A DNA stretch of 64,000 nucleotides from JADJSS01 sp046329815 (GCA_046329815.1 JAXLTY010000002.1:1054001-1118000), one strand, 5' to 3'; shown: positions 8,468 through 17,430, counted from the stretch's first letter. Made by a program: numbers and translations. The notes: generated by a model from the sequence alone, not told the origin.

Positions 8468-8765
8468 ATTTTTAGCAACTCGGCGTCAATTTGTCCGATC
8501 TCCTTGTCAATTTATCCGATCTCCGCATCGATTAACTCGTTCTCCGTATTAATTTATCCAATCTCCGTATCGATTTATCCAATCTCCGCATCGATTAACT
8601 CGTTCTTCGTATTAATTTATCCAATATTCGCATTGATTTTTAGGGTCTCCTGGTCGATTTATCGCATCTCCTTGTCAATTTGTCTGATCTCCTTGTCAAT
8701 TTGTCCGGCCTCCGGATTGATTTACCGCATCTCCGCATCGATTTTTTTTGTCTCTGTGTATATTT
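8468..8765. repeat. 21-bp degenerate tandem repeat array 1
   Basis: About 14 consecutive 21-bp units. Read on the minus strand, each starts with [ACT]AAAT[CT] followed by [AG]A[CT] and mostly ends in GGAGATYGGA. Translated on the minus strand this mimics heptads of the form x-I-D-x-E-I-G, but about half the units carry an in-frame TAA exactly at the AAAT core, so no protein is encoded. The array begins right at the stop codon of the arsC-like gene. Unit length equals two DNA helical turns. Related arrays lie at 32878-33245 and 57354-57731. Confidence 0.8.
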
Positions 8766-9107
8766 TTACAAAATCTCGTTCACTTTTTCCGGCGGTCGCG
8801 CGACAACTGCTTTGTTACCATTAATAACAATTGGTCGTTCCATTAAAATAGGATGATCGTGCATTGCCTGTATCCATTGGTCATCCGATAGATTTTTGCC
8901 TTTGTAGTTTTCGATGTAAACCGATTCTTTTGTACGAATCAAATCGTGTGGTTTTAGTTTTAATTTTTTAAGAATTGATTTGATTTCTTCCACACTTGGA
9001 ACATCTTTTAAATATTCAACGGTCTTAAACGGTTTGCTTTGCTCTTCTAAAATACACAAAGCACTTCTGCTTTTTCCGCATCGGTTGTTATGGTAAATAG
9101 TAATCAT
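8766..9107 (-). CDS. arsC: ArsC/Spx-family protein, probable arsenate reductase
   Basis: 113 residues, the normal length of the thioredoxin-fold ArsC family. The N-terminus YHNNRCGKSRSAL places the catalytic Cys at position 10 followed by basic residues, and RPIVINGNKAVVARPPEKV near the end carries the Arg-Pro motif and second conserved Arg that bind oxyanion. The family reduces arsenate with glutathione/glutaredoxin-type reductants; some members are Spx-like regulators, which have a CxxC that is absent here. No ars operon neighbours are present. Four bp separate it from the lipoprotein gene upstream on the same strand. Confidence 0.8.
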   Translation of the reverse strand: MITIYHNNRCGKSRSALCILEEQSKPFKTVEYLKDVPSVEEIKSILKKLKLKPHDLIRTKESVYIENYKGKNLSDDQWIQAMHDHPILMERPIVINGNKAVVARPPEKVNEIL

Positions 9108-9111
9108 AAAT

Positions 9112-9804
9112 TTATTTGTTTATAAATAGCTTTCCTGCTTTTTCAGAATTATCGATTCGTCCAAGCATTTTAAATTTTGATGTTAACAGCACTCTTGATT
9201 GTTCTGCCAATTCTTTTACAACAGCTACTTCTTCATAATACTTTGACTGAATAAAATAAATTTCTTTTCCGTCAAAATAAATAAAACCGGTATGAAAATC
9301 CAAACCAATTATATAAATAGCTTCGCCTTGTTCTTTTATGTATTTAAAGAAATTCTCATTCTTCGCATTTGAAAATGTTTTGATATTTTCTTTATCGCAA
9401 ACTGCCTGAATAATAACGGACGATGCTTGTTGTGCCAGTTTTATACGATTAATATTCAAACCAGCATCGCGCAATAAAGTTGTTACAAAATAACCGCAGG
9501 CAATACTTCCTTGTTGCGGAATTTCTGTTGCACCATTAAAATTCCATTTCGTGCCATACCAATACGGAAACAAATTCAATAAATTCTTCATTACAAATCT
9601 TTTTGCTACTGCTGATGCTGTAAGATCTATGTGATCTATATCCTTTTTGTTAGATACTATACTCTGTTTTAAAGAATCATAACTAACAGAAACATCTTCT
9701 GCTGTCGATGCAGCTACAGATGTTGACTTATTATTGGCATGTTCTTTTGCAGGAGAATTACAACCGGCAAAAGCCAATAAAAAAAGGTAAACAATTGATC
9801 TCAT
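9112..9804 (-). CDS. Lipoprotein with a possible NlpC/P60-like fold
   Basis: The likely start is the ATG at 9804, giving MRSIVYLFLLAFAGCNSP, a lipoprotein signal with lipobox LAFAGC; a longer frame opens at 9843 but adds 13 residues before the signal. The mature protein has a Ser/Thr-rich linker, then a domain with YGTKWNFNG, QGSIACGYFVTTLLRDAG and LDFHTGFIYF. A Cys at a helix start followed by a His on a later strand matches the Cys-His pair of papain-like NlpC/P60 hydrolases, which cut peptidoglycan stem peptides. The similarity is judged by eye and is not certain. It is probably outer-membrane anchored. Confidence 0.6.
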   Translation of the reverse strand: MRSIVYLFLLAFAGCNSPAKEHANNKSTSVAASTAEDVSVSYDSLKQSIVSNKKDIDHIDLTASAVAKRFVMKNLLNLFPYWYGTKWNFNGATEIPQQGSIACGYFVTTLLRDAGLNINRIKLAQQASSVIIQAVCDKENIKTFSNAKNENFFKYIKEQGEAIYIIGLDFHTGFIYFDGKEIYFIQSKYYEEVAVVKELAEQSRVLLTSKFKMLGRIDNSEKAGKLFINK

Positions 9805-9847
9805 TATAAAAGTTTGATGGAAACTATAAACGAAAAATATCATTGAT

Positions 9848-10084
9848 TTATTGCGTAGTTAAAATAGTAAGCATTGTGGTGTCAAACGCAAAAAACAAAA
9901 CAAGGTCAATCAAAAATACAGATAACAGAACACCAAGTGTCCATTGCATCACATTTATATTCATCTTGTAAATCTTATTGTATAAAAACAACGGTATTGC
10001 AACAATAAAAAACAACGGCAAATAAAAGAAAATGAGATACATCATACATACAACCAAACCCATTTCGCCTGCAGTTGGTTCCAT
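9848..10084 (-). CDS. Small membrane protein, two transmembrane segments
   Basis: 78 residues with two hydrophobic stretches, about 9-34 (LVVCMMYLIFFYLPLFFIVA) and 46-70. It is squeezed between purB (5 bp upstream) and the lipoprotein gene (downstream), all on the minus strand, so it is probably part of the same transcript. No family recognised. Confidence 0.7.
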   Translation of the reverse strand: MEPTAGEMGLVVCMMYLIFFYLPLFFIVAIPLFLYNKIYKMNINVMQWTLGVLLSVFLIDLVLFFAFDTTMLTILTTQ

Positions 10085-10089
10085 GTCTT

Positions 10090-11424
10090 CTAAATTCCTG
10101 TAAAATTAAACGGTGTAATTTGTTTCAGTTCTCTTTTTATGGCTGCTTTCACATTCAAGCCATCTATAAACGCATGAATTTCTTTTTCGCCGATTTTAGA
10201 ATTTGTTCTTGTGAGATTTTTTAGTGCTTCATACGGTTTATCAAAACCTTCACGACGCAGCACTGTTTGTATCGCTTCCGCAACTACGATCCAGTTATCT
10301 TCCAAGTCTTGTTTAATTTTAGTTTCGTTTACCAACAACTTATCCAAACCTTTTAAAATAGCATCAAACGCGATCATCGTGTGCGCAATCGGAACACCAA
10401 TGTTTCTTAATACTGTAGAATCTGTTAAGTCGCGTTGCAATCTTGAAATCGGTAATTTTTCTGCTAAATGCGTAAACAGTGCATTCGCGATTCCTAAATT
10501 TCCTTCTGCATTTTCAAAATCAATTGGATTTACTTTGTGTGGCATCGCAGAACTGCCGATCTCACCTGCTTTTATTTTTTGCTTAAAATAATCCATTGAA
10601 ACATACGACCAAATATCACGGCACAAGTCAATTAAAATGGTATTGATGCGCGCATAATTATGAAAGAGCGCAGCTAAATTATCATAATGTTCGATTTGTG
10701 TAGTTGGAAACGAATGCGACAAACCTAAATTGGTTGAAACAAAATTCGCAGCAAACTTTTTCCAGTTTGTTGTTGGATAAGCAACATGATGCGCATTGAA
10801 ATTTCCGGTAGCGCCGCCAAACTTTGCTGAATACGGAATCGAATTAAAATAGTTGAATTGATTTTCTAATCGAGTAACAAACACTTGAAACTCTTTTCCT
10901 AAACGCGTTGGTGATGCCGGTTGTCCGTGTGTTTTTGCCAACATCGGAATCGCGTTATATTCTTTTACTTTTGATTTCAATGCTTTAACCAAAGTCGCAT
11001 ATTGCAATGCATACACTTCATTAAAACTATCTTTCAGCGATAATGGAATCGCTGTATTATTAATATCTTGTGAAGTCAGACCGAAATGAATGAACTCAGA
11101 TTTTTGTATTAACGCTTTGTCTGAAATATTTTCTTTAATAAAATATTCAACGGCTTTAACATCGTGATTCGTTGTTTTTTCAATCTCTTTTACACGCCAT
11201 GCATTTGTTTCATTAAAATGTAAATAGATATTTCTAAGCGATTCTTTTTGTGCTGCTGTTAGCTTTCCAACTTCTTTTATAGTGTTTGATAATTCTATAA
11301 AGTATTCAATTTCAACTTTTACGCGATACTTTATCAAAGCAAATTCAGAAAAATAATTTTCTAACTTAGCAACCTTATTTCTATATCTGCCATCAATCGG
11401 TGAAATGGAAAACAGTTCGTTCAT
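10090..11424 (-). CDS. purB: Adenylosuccinate lyase
   Basis: 444 residues. Catalyses two steps of purine synthesis: fumarate release from SAICAR and from adenylosuccinate. The fumarase/aspartase superfamily signature GSSAMPHKVNPIDFENAEGN is present near residue 295, with the mobile-loop Ser. The N-terminus SPIDGRYRNKV and the central KTHGQPASPT and TSQDINNTA blocks, which bind substrate, are intact. The length fits the longer E. coli-like PurB class. It is followed at 5 bp by a small membrane protein gene. Confidence 0.95.
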   Translation of the reverse strand: MNELFSISPIDGRYRNKVAKLENYFSEFALIKYRVKVEIEYFIELSNTIKEVGKLTAAQKESLRNIYLHFNETNAWRVKEIEKTTNHDVKAVEYFIKENISDKALIQKSEFIHFGLTSQDINNTAIPLSLKDSFNEVYALQYATLVKALKSKVKEYNAIPMLAKTHGQPASPTRLGKEFQVFVTRLENQFNYFNSIPYSAKFGGATGNFNAHHVAYPTTNWKKFAANFVSTNLGLSHSFPTTQIEHYDNLAALFHNYARINTILIDLCRDIWSYVSMDYFKQKIKAGEIGSSAMPHKVNPIDFENAEGNLGIANALFTHLAEKLPISRLQRDLTDSTVLRNIGVPIAHTMIAFDAILKGLDKLLVNETKIKQDLEDNWIVVAEAIQTVLRREGFDKPYEALKNLTRTNSKIGEKEIHAFIDGLNVKAAIKRELKQITPFNFTGI

Positions 11425-11526
11425 GTTATCTTTTTCACAAAAATAAGCAATTTATATAGAACAAAAATTTCATTTATTTCGTTGATATAGTGCAGAAAAT
11501 CGAAAATTTAGTTTTATTTGCGCTTT

Positions 11527-11554
11527 AGTCGTGAGTCACAAGTCGCGAGTCATG
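11527..11554. repeat. Heptanucleotide repeat, four AGTCNNN units
   Basis: Four 7-bp units read AGTCGTG, AGTCACA, AGTCGCG, AGTCATG in the spacer between the divergent purB and topA genes. A five-unit version of the same element lies at 57270-57304, after gpsA. Confidence 0.6.
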
Positions 11555-11637
11555 CGTATTTTTAAAGTAAAAAACTTCAAAAACACCATCACTTTATTCT
11601 TAGTAACTTGCTGCATATTCCTTAATACTCTGAGTCT

Positions 11638-14193
11638 ATGGCAAAAAATTTATTGATAGTAGAGTCGCCGGCAAAAGCGAAAACGATAGAAAAAATTCTT
11701 GGTAGTGATTTTATGGTAAAGTCGTGCTACGGACATATTCGCGATTTGGCTAAGAAAGAAATGGGTATTGACATCAATAATAATTTTGAACCTACTTATA
11801 TTATATCAGAAGACAAAGAACAGGTGGTTCGTGAATTACAAAAGCTGGCAAAAAACAGTGAGGTTTGGCTGGCAACGGATGAGGACCGCGAAGGTGAAGC
11901 TATTTCGTGGCATTTATGTGAAGTGTTAAATCTGAATAAAGACAAAACAAAACGCATTGTTTTTAATGAGATTACAGCGCCTGCCATCAAAAAAGCAGTG
12001 GCTAATCCACGTTTATTGGATCAGAATTTATTTTATGCGCAGCAAGCTCGTCGTATATTAGACAGAGTCGTTGGTTTTGAGTTATCACCTGTTTTATGGA
12101 AAAAATTGGGCAGAAGAACCTTATCTGCAGGTCGTGTGCAATCGGTTGCAGTTCGTTTAGTAGTAGAAAGAGAACGTGAAATCAACAACTTCGATTCTGA
12201 GTCATTCTACAAAGTAGTTGCTTATTTTATTTCAGACAAGAAAACATTTAAAGCAGAATTATCTGAGAAATATAATACGGAAACAGAAGCAGAGCAATTT
12301 TTAGAAGATTGTAAAAAAGCGATGTTCAAAGTGGCTGACATCCAAGTGAAGCCAACACAAAAAAGTCCGGCAGCACCGTTTACGACTTCTACATTACAAC
12401 AGGAAGCATCACGCAAATTAGGTTTTTCTGTTTCTCGAACGATGATTGTTGCACAAAAACTGTATGAAGCCGGTAAGATTACTTACATGAGAACGGATTC
12501 GCCGAATTTATCAGAAGAAGCATTAAATGCTATTCAGCAACATATTACCAAGAGTTTTGGCGCAGAATATTCTAACCGAAAACAATACACATCCAAAAAC
12601 TCTAACGCACAGGAAGCGCACGAAGGTATTCGGCCTACCTATATACAAAACCAAAATGAAGGCAGTAACCGCGATGAAGAACGCTTATATGATTTGATCT
12701 GGAAGCGTACGATCGCTTCTCAAATGAGCAATGCAAAATTGGAAAAAACCGTAGCAAAAATTGATATTTCAAACCGAAAAGAAAAATTCAACGCAGAAGG
12801 TGAAGTATTAAAATTCGATGGTTTCTTAAAAGTGTATTTAGAAAGTACTGACGATGAAGAAACCGAAGAAACCGGTATGCTGCCTGCATTAACTGTTGGA
12901 CAAACATTAGAGTATAAGAATATAGAAGCACGCCAACGCTTTTCACAACCACCGTCAAGATATACGGAAGCAAGTTTAATTAAGAAATTAGAAGAACTTG
13001 GAATTGGTCGTCCTTCAACGTACGCGCCTACTATTTCTACCATTCAAAATAGAGAATATGTAATAAAAGGTGAAGCAGAAGGCAAGCCACGCGCCTATCA
13101 AAAATTAGAATTATCTGATAAGAAAGAAATTTCTAAAGAAACGCTTTCTGAAAATACAGGTTCCTTAAAAGGAAAATTATTGCCAACCGATATTGGCAAT
13201 TTAGTGACAGATTACTTAATGGAAAATTTCACACGCGTGATGGATTATTCTTTCACCGCTGAAATGGAAAAAGATTTCGACTTAATCGCCGAAGGCAATA
13301 AAAACTGGACGAAAGCATTAAAACAGTTTTACGGACCATTCCATAAAGAAATTGAAACATCAGAAGAAAGCACAACCTATGTAACAGGCGAACGCATATT
13401 AGGAACCGATCCTGAATCAGGCAGACAAGTATCTGTTCGTTTAGGAAGATTTGGTCCAATGATACAATTAGGCACACAGGAAGATGAAGAAAAACCACGT
13501 TATGCAAAGTTGAAAGCATCGCAAAGTATTGAAACAATCACCTTTGAAGAAGCGATGGAATTATTTAAACTTCCATTGACTTTAGGTGAATACGAAGGTC
13601 TGGAAGTGTCTGTAAACATTGGTCGTTTCGGTCCTTATGTAAAACATGGTGAAGCGTTTATTTCATTACCAAAAGGCGAAGAACCTTTAGATGTTACGTT
13701 AGAACGCGCAATCGAAGTGATAAAAGGAAAGCAAATAGAAGATGCGCCGATTGCTTTTTATGATGGCAAACCAATCACAAAAGGAAAAGGCAGATTTGGT
13801 CCGTTTATAAAATGGGATGGTTTGTTCATCAATATTCCTGCACGTTATAAATTTGAAACTATCAACGAAGCAGAATGTGCCGACTTGATTGAAAAGAAAT
13901 TAGAGAAAGAAGAAAACCGTTATATCTTAAATTTTCCGGAACAAAAGATTTCTGTAGAGAACGCGCGATGGGGTCCGATCATTAAATTCAATAAAAAGAT
14001 TTTAAAACTGGTTGGTAAAAAATATACGCCGGAAGAAGCTGCTTTGCTTTCTTTAGACGATGTAAAGAAAATGATTGAAGCACAAGTTCCGAATGCGTTT
14101 GCAGAAAAAGAAAAGAAAGCTTCACCTAAGAAAGCAGCAGCGACAAAAGCTCCTGCAAAAAAAGCAGCGACAAAGAAAGCAACTAAAAAATAA
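11638..14193 (+). CDS. topA: DNA topoisomerase I
   Basis: 851 residues. Type IA topoisomerase that relaxes negative supercoils. The Toprim domain opens at LLIVESPAKAKTIEKIL, with acidic residues in ATDEDREGEAI (about 80-90). The catalytic tyrosine is Tyr283 in ITYMRTDSPNLS. Two to three C-terminal topo-C repeats with FGPFIKW and RFGPYVKHG motifs follow instead of classical four-Cys zinc ribbons, as is common in Bacteroidota. The tail is Lys/Ala-rich (KKAAATKAPAKKAATKKA), histone H1-like, and probably binds DNA non-specifically. It is transcribed away from purB. Confidence 0.97.
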   Translation: MAKNLLIVESPAKAKTIEKILGSDFMVKSCYGHIRDLAKKEMGIDINNNFEPTYIISEDKEQVVRELQKLAKNSEVWLATDEDREGEAISWHLCEVLNLNKDKTKRIVFNEITAPAIKKAVANPRLLDQNLFYAQQARRILDRVVGFELSPVLWKKLGRRTLSAGRVQSVAVRLVVEREREINNFDSESFYKVVAYFISDKKTFKAELSEKYNTETEAEQFLEDCKKAMFKVADIQVKPTQKSPAAPFTTSTLQQEASRKLGFSVSRTMIVAQKLYEAGKITYMRTDSPNLSEEALNAIQQHITKSFGAEYSNRKQYTSKNSNAQEAHEGIRPTYIQNQNEGSNRDEERLYDLIWKRTIASQMSNAKLEKTVAKIDISNRKEKFNAEGEVLKFDGFLKVYLESTDDEETEETGMLPALTVGQTLEYKNIEARQRFSQPPSRYTEASLIKKLEELGIGRPSTYAPTISTIQNREYVIKGEAEGKPRAYQKLELSDKKEISKETLSENTGSLKGKLLPTDIGNLVTDYLMENFTRVMDYSFTAEMEKDFDLIAEGNKNWTKALKQFYGPFHKEIETSEESTTYVTGERILGTDPESGRQVSVRLGRFGPMIQLGTQEDEEKPRYAKLKASQSIETITFEEAMELFKLPLTLGEYEGLEVSVNIGRFGPYVKHGEAFISLPKGEEPLDVTLERAIEVIKGKQIEDAPIAFYDGKPITKGKGRFGPFIKWDGLFINIPARYKFETINEAECADLIEKKLEKEENRYILNFPEQKISVENARWGPIIKFNKKILKLVGKKYTPEEAALLSLDDVKKMIEAQVPNAFAEKEKKASPKKAAATKAPAKKAATKKATKK

Positions 14194-14339
14194 TTAAATT
14201 TATTGATTACTAAGTTTTTCAAATACTTAATTTGGAACATTAAGTGACTTATATTGTTTTACAACAAAATGTTGACAAAAAAGCATTTGACAATTAATTT
14301 TATTTTTTTAAAATTACATTTATATTGTAGTATAAAATT

Positions 14340-15254
14340 ATGCAACAAGTTTCGGACACCGAATTTAAAGCGCTTATTACATTGTTAGATGACAATGATA
14401 ACGAAGTGTATTCGCATGTAACAGACAAGTTGTTTTCTTTAGGTGTTGAAGGTATTCCGTTATTGGAATCTGCTTGGGAAACTTCAGAAAATCAGTTGAT
14501 ACAACAGCGTTTGGAAGACCTCATCAACAAAATTCAGTTCTCTAATATAAAAGACCGTTTGATAAAATGGATTGCAAAAGGCAGTGAAGATTTATTAGAA
14601 GGCGCGCTGATAGTTGCAAAGTTTCAATATCCAGAATTAGATGAATTTAAAATTGCACAAAAAATAGACAGCATATCCAAAACCATTTGGATCGAGTTAA
14701 ATCCTGCTTTGTCTGCATTGGAAGAAGCACATGTGATGAATCATATTTTATTTCAGATGCATGGATTTTTTGGTCATCAATCACAGCAATTGGATCCTGA
14801 CTTAGGTTACATAAATAACTTACTGGATTCTAAAAAAGGAAACTCATTAAGCTTAGGTATTTTGTATCTTATCTTAGCGCAAAAAAATGAATTGCCTATT
14901 TACGGTATCAATTTGCCGTATCATTTTATTATGTGTTATTGCAGAAAGCATTTAACCGAAGATGAATTAGCAGCAGCCAACCAGGAAAAATCGGTACAGT
15001 TCTATTTGAATCCGTTGAATAAAGGCATTGCTTTTTCGCGCAGCGAGATCACACATTATTTAGAACAAATGAAGATGAAATCGCATGTGAAATTTTATTC
15101 GCCATGCAATAATTTAGAAATCATCAAAACATTGATCTATAATCAGCTTTCCTGCTACGACCAAACCGGCAATGTTGACAAAGCACATCAATTGAAAGAA
15201 TTATTCGACTTGTTTCACCACGAAGATGAAGAAGATGAATTGCTGGAAGATTAG
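14340..15254 (+). CDS. SirB1-like / Transglut_core2 protein
   Basis: 304 residues. The N-terminal 80 residues are HEAT-like helices (DNEVYSHVTDKLFSLGVEGI). The core has the SirB1 family pattern YINNLLDSKKGNSLSLGILY followed by LAQKNELPIYGINLPYHFIM, a conserved transglutaminase-like fold whose usual nucleophile Cys is absent. In other bacteria such genes lie near prfA/prmC and their role is unclear. It converges on the MerC-like gene with a 4-bp gap. Confidence 0.8.
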   Translation: MQQVSDTEFKALITLLDDNDNEVYSHVTDKLFSLGVEGIPLLESAWETSENQLIQQRLEDLINKIQFSNIKDRLIKWIAKGSEDLLEGALIVAKFQYPELDEFKIAQKIDSISKTIWIELNPALSALEEAHVMNHILFQMHGFFGHQSQQLDPDLGYINNLLDSKKGNSLSLGILYLILAQKNELPIYGINLPYHFIMCYCRKHLTEDELAAANQEKSVQFYLNPLNKGIAFSRSEITHYLEQMKMKSHVKFYSPCNNLEIIKTLIYNQLSCYDQTGNVDKAHQLKELFDLFHHEDEEDELLED

Positions 15255-15258
15255 CTAA

Positions 15259-15660
15259 TTATTTACTTAGGCGCAAATTCAGGAATTGCGCAATTCCACA
15301 AAAAATACCACCAAATGCAGTTAAAAGATGATGCAAAATAATTGCGTCTTTGTAATAAATGTGTAAAATTGAACCAAAAATTAGAAAGAATACACCGAAT
15401 CCAAATAAACCGACAGGCAGCATTTTTTGATGGTGTAATTTATAACCATGATATAACGAAGAAGAACCTAAAATAATGACACTCAATATTATAACATAAT
15501 CTATCCAGTGATATCTTTCAAAATACGCACCGGCAACAGGCATCAAAACCACCAGGATTGGCGTCAGCATACAATGAATTGCGCAAGCTAAAGACAAAAA
15601 TACGCTGATTTGCTCCGAACGGTGTGCATGGTGCGAATGTATTTTTTTTTGTATATTCAT
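15259..15660 (-). CDS. MerC-family membrane protein
   Basis: 133 residues, four transmembrane segments. The signature CAIHCMLTPILVVLMP carries the paired Cys of MerC in the first membrane helix. MerC proteins carry mercury or other soft metals across the inner membrane, but many Bacteroidota homologues lie outside mer operons. It is divergent from a Fur-family regulator with a 64-bp shared promoter containing two palindromic operator-like boxes, so its real cargo may be the metal sensed by that regulator, perhaps zinc or iron. The N-terminus is His-rich (HSHHAHR), consistent with metal handling. Confidence 0.8.
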   Translation of the reverse strand: MNIQKKIHSHHAHRSEQISVFLSLACAIHCMLTPILVVLMPVAGAYFERYHWIDYVIILSVIILGSSSLYHGYKLHHQKMLPVGLFGFGVFFLIFGSILHIYYKDAIILHHLLTAFGGIFCGIAQFLNLRLSK

Positions 15661-15662
15661 AA

Positions 15663-15677
15663 TGCAATTCTATTACA
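15663..15677. promoter_or_regulatory. Operator-like palindrome, box 1
   Basis: TGCAA TTCTA TTACA, an inverted repeat with one mismatch (TGCAA-N5-TTGCA type), immediately upstream of the MerC-like start. Its centre is 31 bp from box 2, about three helical turns, so two dimers would sit on the same face. Confidence 0.6.
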
Positions 15678-15693
15678 AATATACAACATATTA

Positions 15694-15708
15694 TGCAACT
15701 TTATTGCA
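15694..15708. promoter_or_regulatory. Operator-like palindrome, box 2
   Basis: TGCAA CTTTA TTGCA is a perfect inverted repeat and extends nearly symmetrically outward (TTA on the left, AATAA on the right). It is 17 bp before the Fur-family start. Fur-family proteins bind such AT-rich palindromes; the pair suggests autoregulation and joint control of the MerC-like gene. Confidence 0.65.
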
Positions 15709-15724
15709 ATAAAAGATTAAAAAA

Positions 15725-16141
15725 ATGCATCAATTAGAACATATTTTAAAACATCATAGTTTAAGAACAACGCAGGTTCGTTTAGATATATTATCTTATT
15801 TCCATAAAACGCAAAGCGCATTGTCGCATGCCGACCTGGAAGCTAACTTTGAAAAGAAATTAGACCGTGTTACGATCTACCGCACACTAAATTCATTTTT
15901 AGAAAACGGAATTTTACACAAAGTGCCCGATGATACAGGCATCGCAAAGTATGCGCTTTGCAAACACGAAGGCACAGAACACAATCACGATGATGACCAT
16001 GTGCATTTTAAATGCAAGCAATGCGAAAAAATTGAATGCCTGCATAATATAGAAATTCCAAAATTAACGTTGCCTAAGAAATATAAATTAACGAGTGCAA
16101 ATTTATTGATCGAAGGTATCTGCGCAGTATGTAATAATTAA
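15725..16141 (+). CDS. Fur-family metalloregulator, Fur/Zur type
   Basis: 138 residues. N-terminal winged helix with the recognition region SHADLEANFEKKLDRVTIYRTL, typical of the Fur family. The dimerisation domain carries HNHDDDHVHFKCKQCEKIEC and a terminal CAVC, giving the two CxxC pairs of the structural zinc site and a His-rich sensing site. It could be Zur, Fur or PerR; the acidic/His stretch and the MerC-like neighbour favour a metal sensor such as Zur, but I cannot decide from the sequence. The next gene starts at the base after its stop. Confidence 0.85.
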   Translation: MHQLEHILKHHSLRTTQVRLDILSYFHKTQSALSHADLEANFEKKLDRVTIYRTLNSFLENGILHKVPDDTGIAKYALCKHEGTEHNHDDDHVHFKCKQCEKIECLHNIEIPKLTLPKKYKLTSANLLIEGICAVCNN

Positions 16142-16765
16142 ATGCAAAAGAAGATATTATATAAAACCGAACCGAAGATCTTTGAACAAAAGATCGAACG
16201 CAAGTACAAAAACTATCGCTGGATTTTATATTGCAGTATTACTGGCATGAGTTTTATGTTCTTAAGTTTAACATTTTCCTATTTCGTCTCTACATATAAC
16301 ACAGCGTATCAGCCATTAAAATTAGTACCACTCTTCTACTGGAATACTTTGATTTTATTGGCAAGCAGCTATGCTATCTACTATGCGCAACAACAATACA
16401 ACAAGGACAATTACACCAAATACAAAACAAGTTTACTCGCAATTGTCGGTTTCGCATTGTTATTCATCAGCGGACAAATCATTGCATGGATGCTGCAGTT
16501 TATGAATGGTTATACCTTGCAGCACACCACATCAAAATATTTGTATGTCATTTCAGGAATACATTTAATACACATCATTGGTGGTTTGATTTTCTTAGCA
16601 TATTTTGTGAGTAATAGCTGGACAAATCTAAAACAGTATGCAACATCAGTTGTCTATTTTACTGATCCGGTTGCTAAATCACAACTGCGGTTGTTTGCTA
16701 CTTTCTGGCATTTCTTAGGTGTCGTTTGGTTATACTTATTGATCTTCTTCTTGATAATTGGTTAA
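16142..16765 (+). CDS. Heme-copper oxidase subunit III-like membrane protein
   Basis: 207 residues with five hydrophobic segments. FATFWHFLGVVWLYLLIFFL near the C-terminus and SGIHLIHIIGGL are the hallmark helices of cytochrome c/quinol oxidase subunit III. No subunit I, II or IV genes are nearby, so it is an orphan subunit. The ATG follows the Fur-family stop directly, so the two are translated from one message. Co-expression with a metalloregulator could tie it to metal supply, but that is inference. Confidence 0.8.
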   Translation: MQKKILYKTEPKIFEQKIERKYKNYRWILYCSITGMSFMFLSLTFSYFVSTYNTAYQPLKLVPLFYWNTLILLASSYAIYYAQQQYNKDNYTKYKTSLLAIVGFALLFISGQIIAWMLQFMNGYTLQHTTSKYLYVISGIHLIHIIGGLIFLAYFVSNSWTNLKQYATSVVYFTDPVAKSQLRLFATFWHFLGVVWLYLLIFFLIIG

Positions 16766-16814
16766 TTATTTTTAAATCAAAATTCATTTCATTTATCTTT
16801 AAAGAAAAAAATTT

Positions 16815-17402
16815 ATGCTTGAATTTCTGTTTGGCAAAAAGAAAAATGAACTACAAACTATTGAATACATTTGGAAAAATGATTACGCGAAATACAAAGG
16901 TATTTTAAGAATGACCGACAGATCAAAACCAATCATTTTTATTTATTATTTCATCGAGACCAAAAATCAAATTCAGCAATTGATAGAAACTATGCAGGTT
17001 TCTTTTTCATCTGATATTTATAAACAAGACAAGATAACCATCACGCATGCCGAAAATATCTTAGATGCAAAAATTGATCTGACACATACAACTGTTTGTT
17101 TTATCGAGCATCATCCATCATTTACTACAGAACATAAAATACTTAACTACTTAGAAAACGATTTACAAATCAAAGAAGTTATTTTTCATATTGCACTGAC
17201 AGAACCTTTATTGCATTATTTTGCCGGCGATAAAATTGTGCCGCTGCTAGAAAAAATGGGTTTCGATGAAAATGAAGCGTTGCAACATTCCATGATTACC
17301 AGGTCGATTATCAATGCACAGAAAAAAATAGATGATAAAAATCCGAATTCCATCGAAACACAATCTGCTAAACATTGGTTTGAAGTGAACTTGCCAAAAT
17401 AA
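16815..17402 (+). CDS. Hypothetical cytoplasmic protein
   Basis: 195 residues, soluble, no signal peptide. The sequence alternates strands and helices (KPIIFIYYFIETKNQIQQLI, TTVCFIEHHPSF, EVIFHIALTEPLLHYF) and ends with an amphipathic helix around LLEKMGFDENEALQHSMITR. I do not recognise the family; homologues may be limited to Bacteroidota. It starts 49 bp after the oxidase-like gene. A start at ATG 16815 gives MLEFLFGKKKNE. Confidence 0.65.
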   Translation: MLEFLFGKKKNELQTIEYIWKNDYAKYKGILRMTDRSKPIIFIYYFIETKNQIQQLIETMQVSFSSDIYKQDKITITHAENILDAKIDLTHTTVCFIEHHPSFTTEHKILNYLENDLQIKEVIFHIALTEPLLHYFAGDKIVPLLEKMGFDENEALQHSMITRSIINAQKKIDDKNPNSIETQSAKHWFEVNLPK

Positions 17403-17430
17403 CAAATTCACTTACAAAACCATTGCAGAT

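Noticed and set aside
8504..8824. Plus-strand ORF of repeated SIYPISA-like heptads
   Set aside because: Reflects the 21-bp repeat array; it also overlaps the real arsC-like gene on the other strand.
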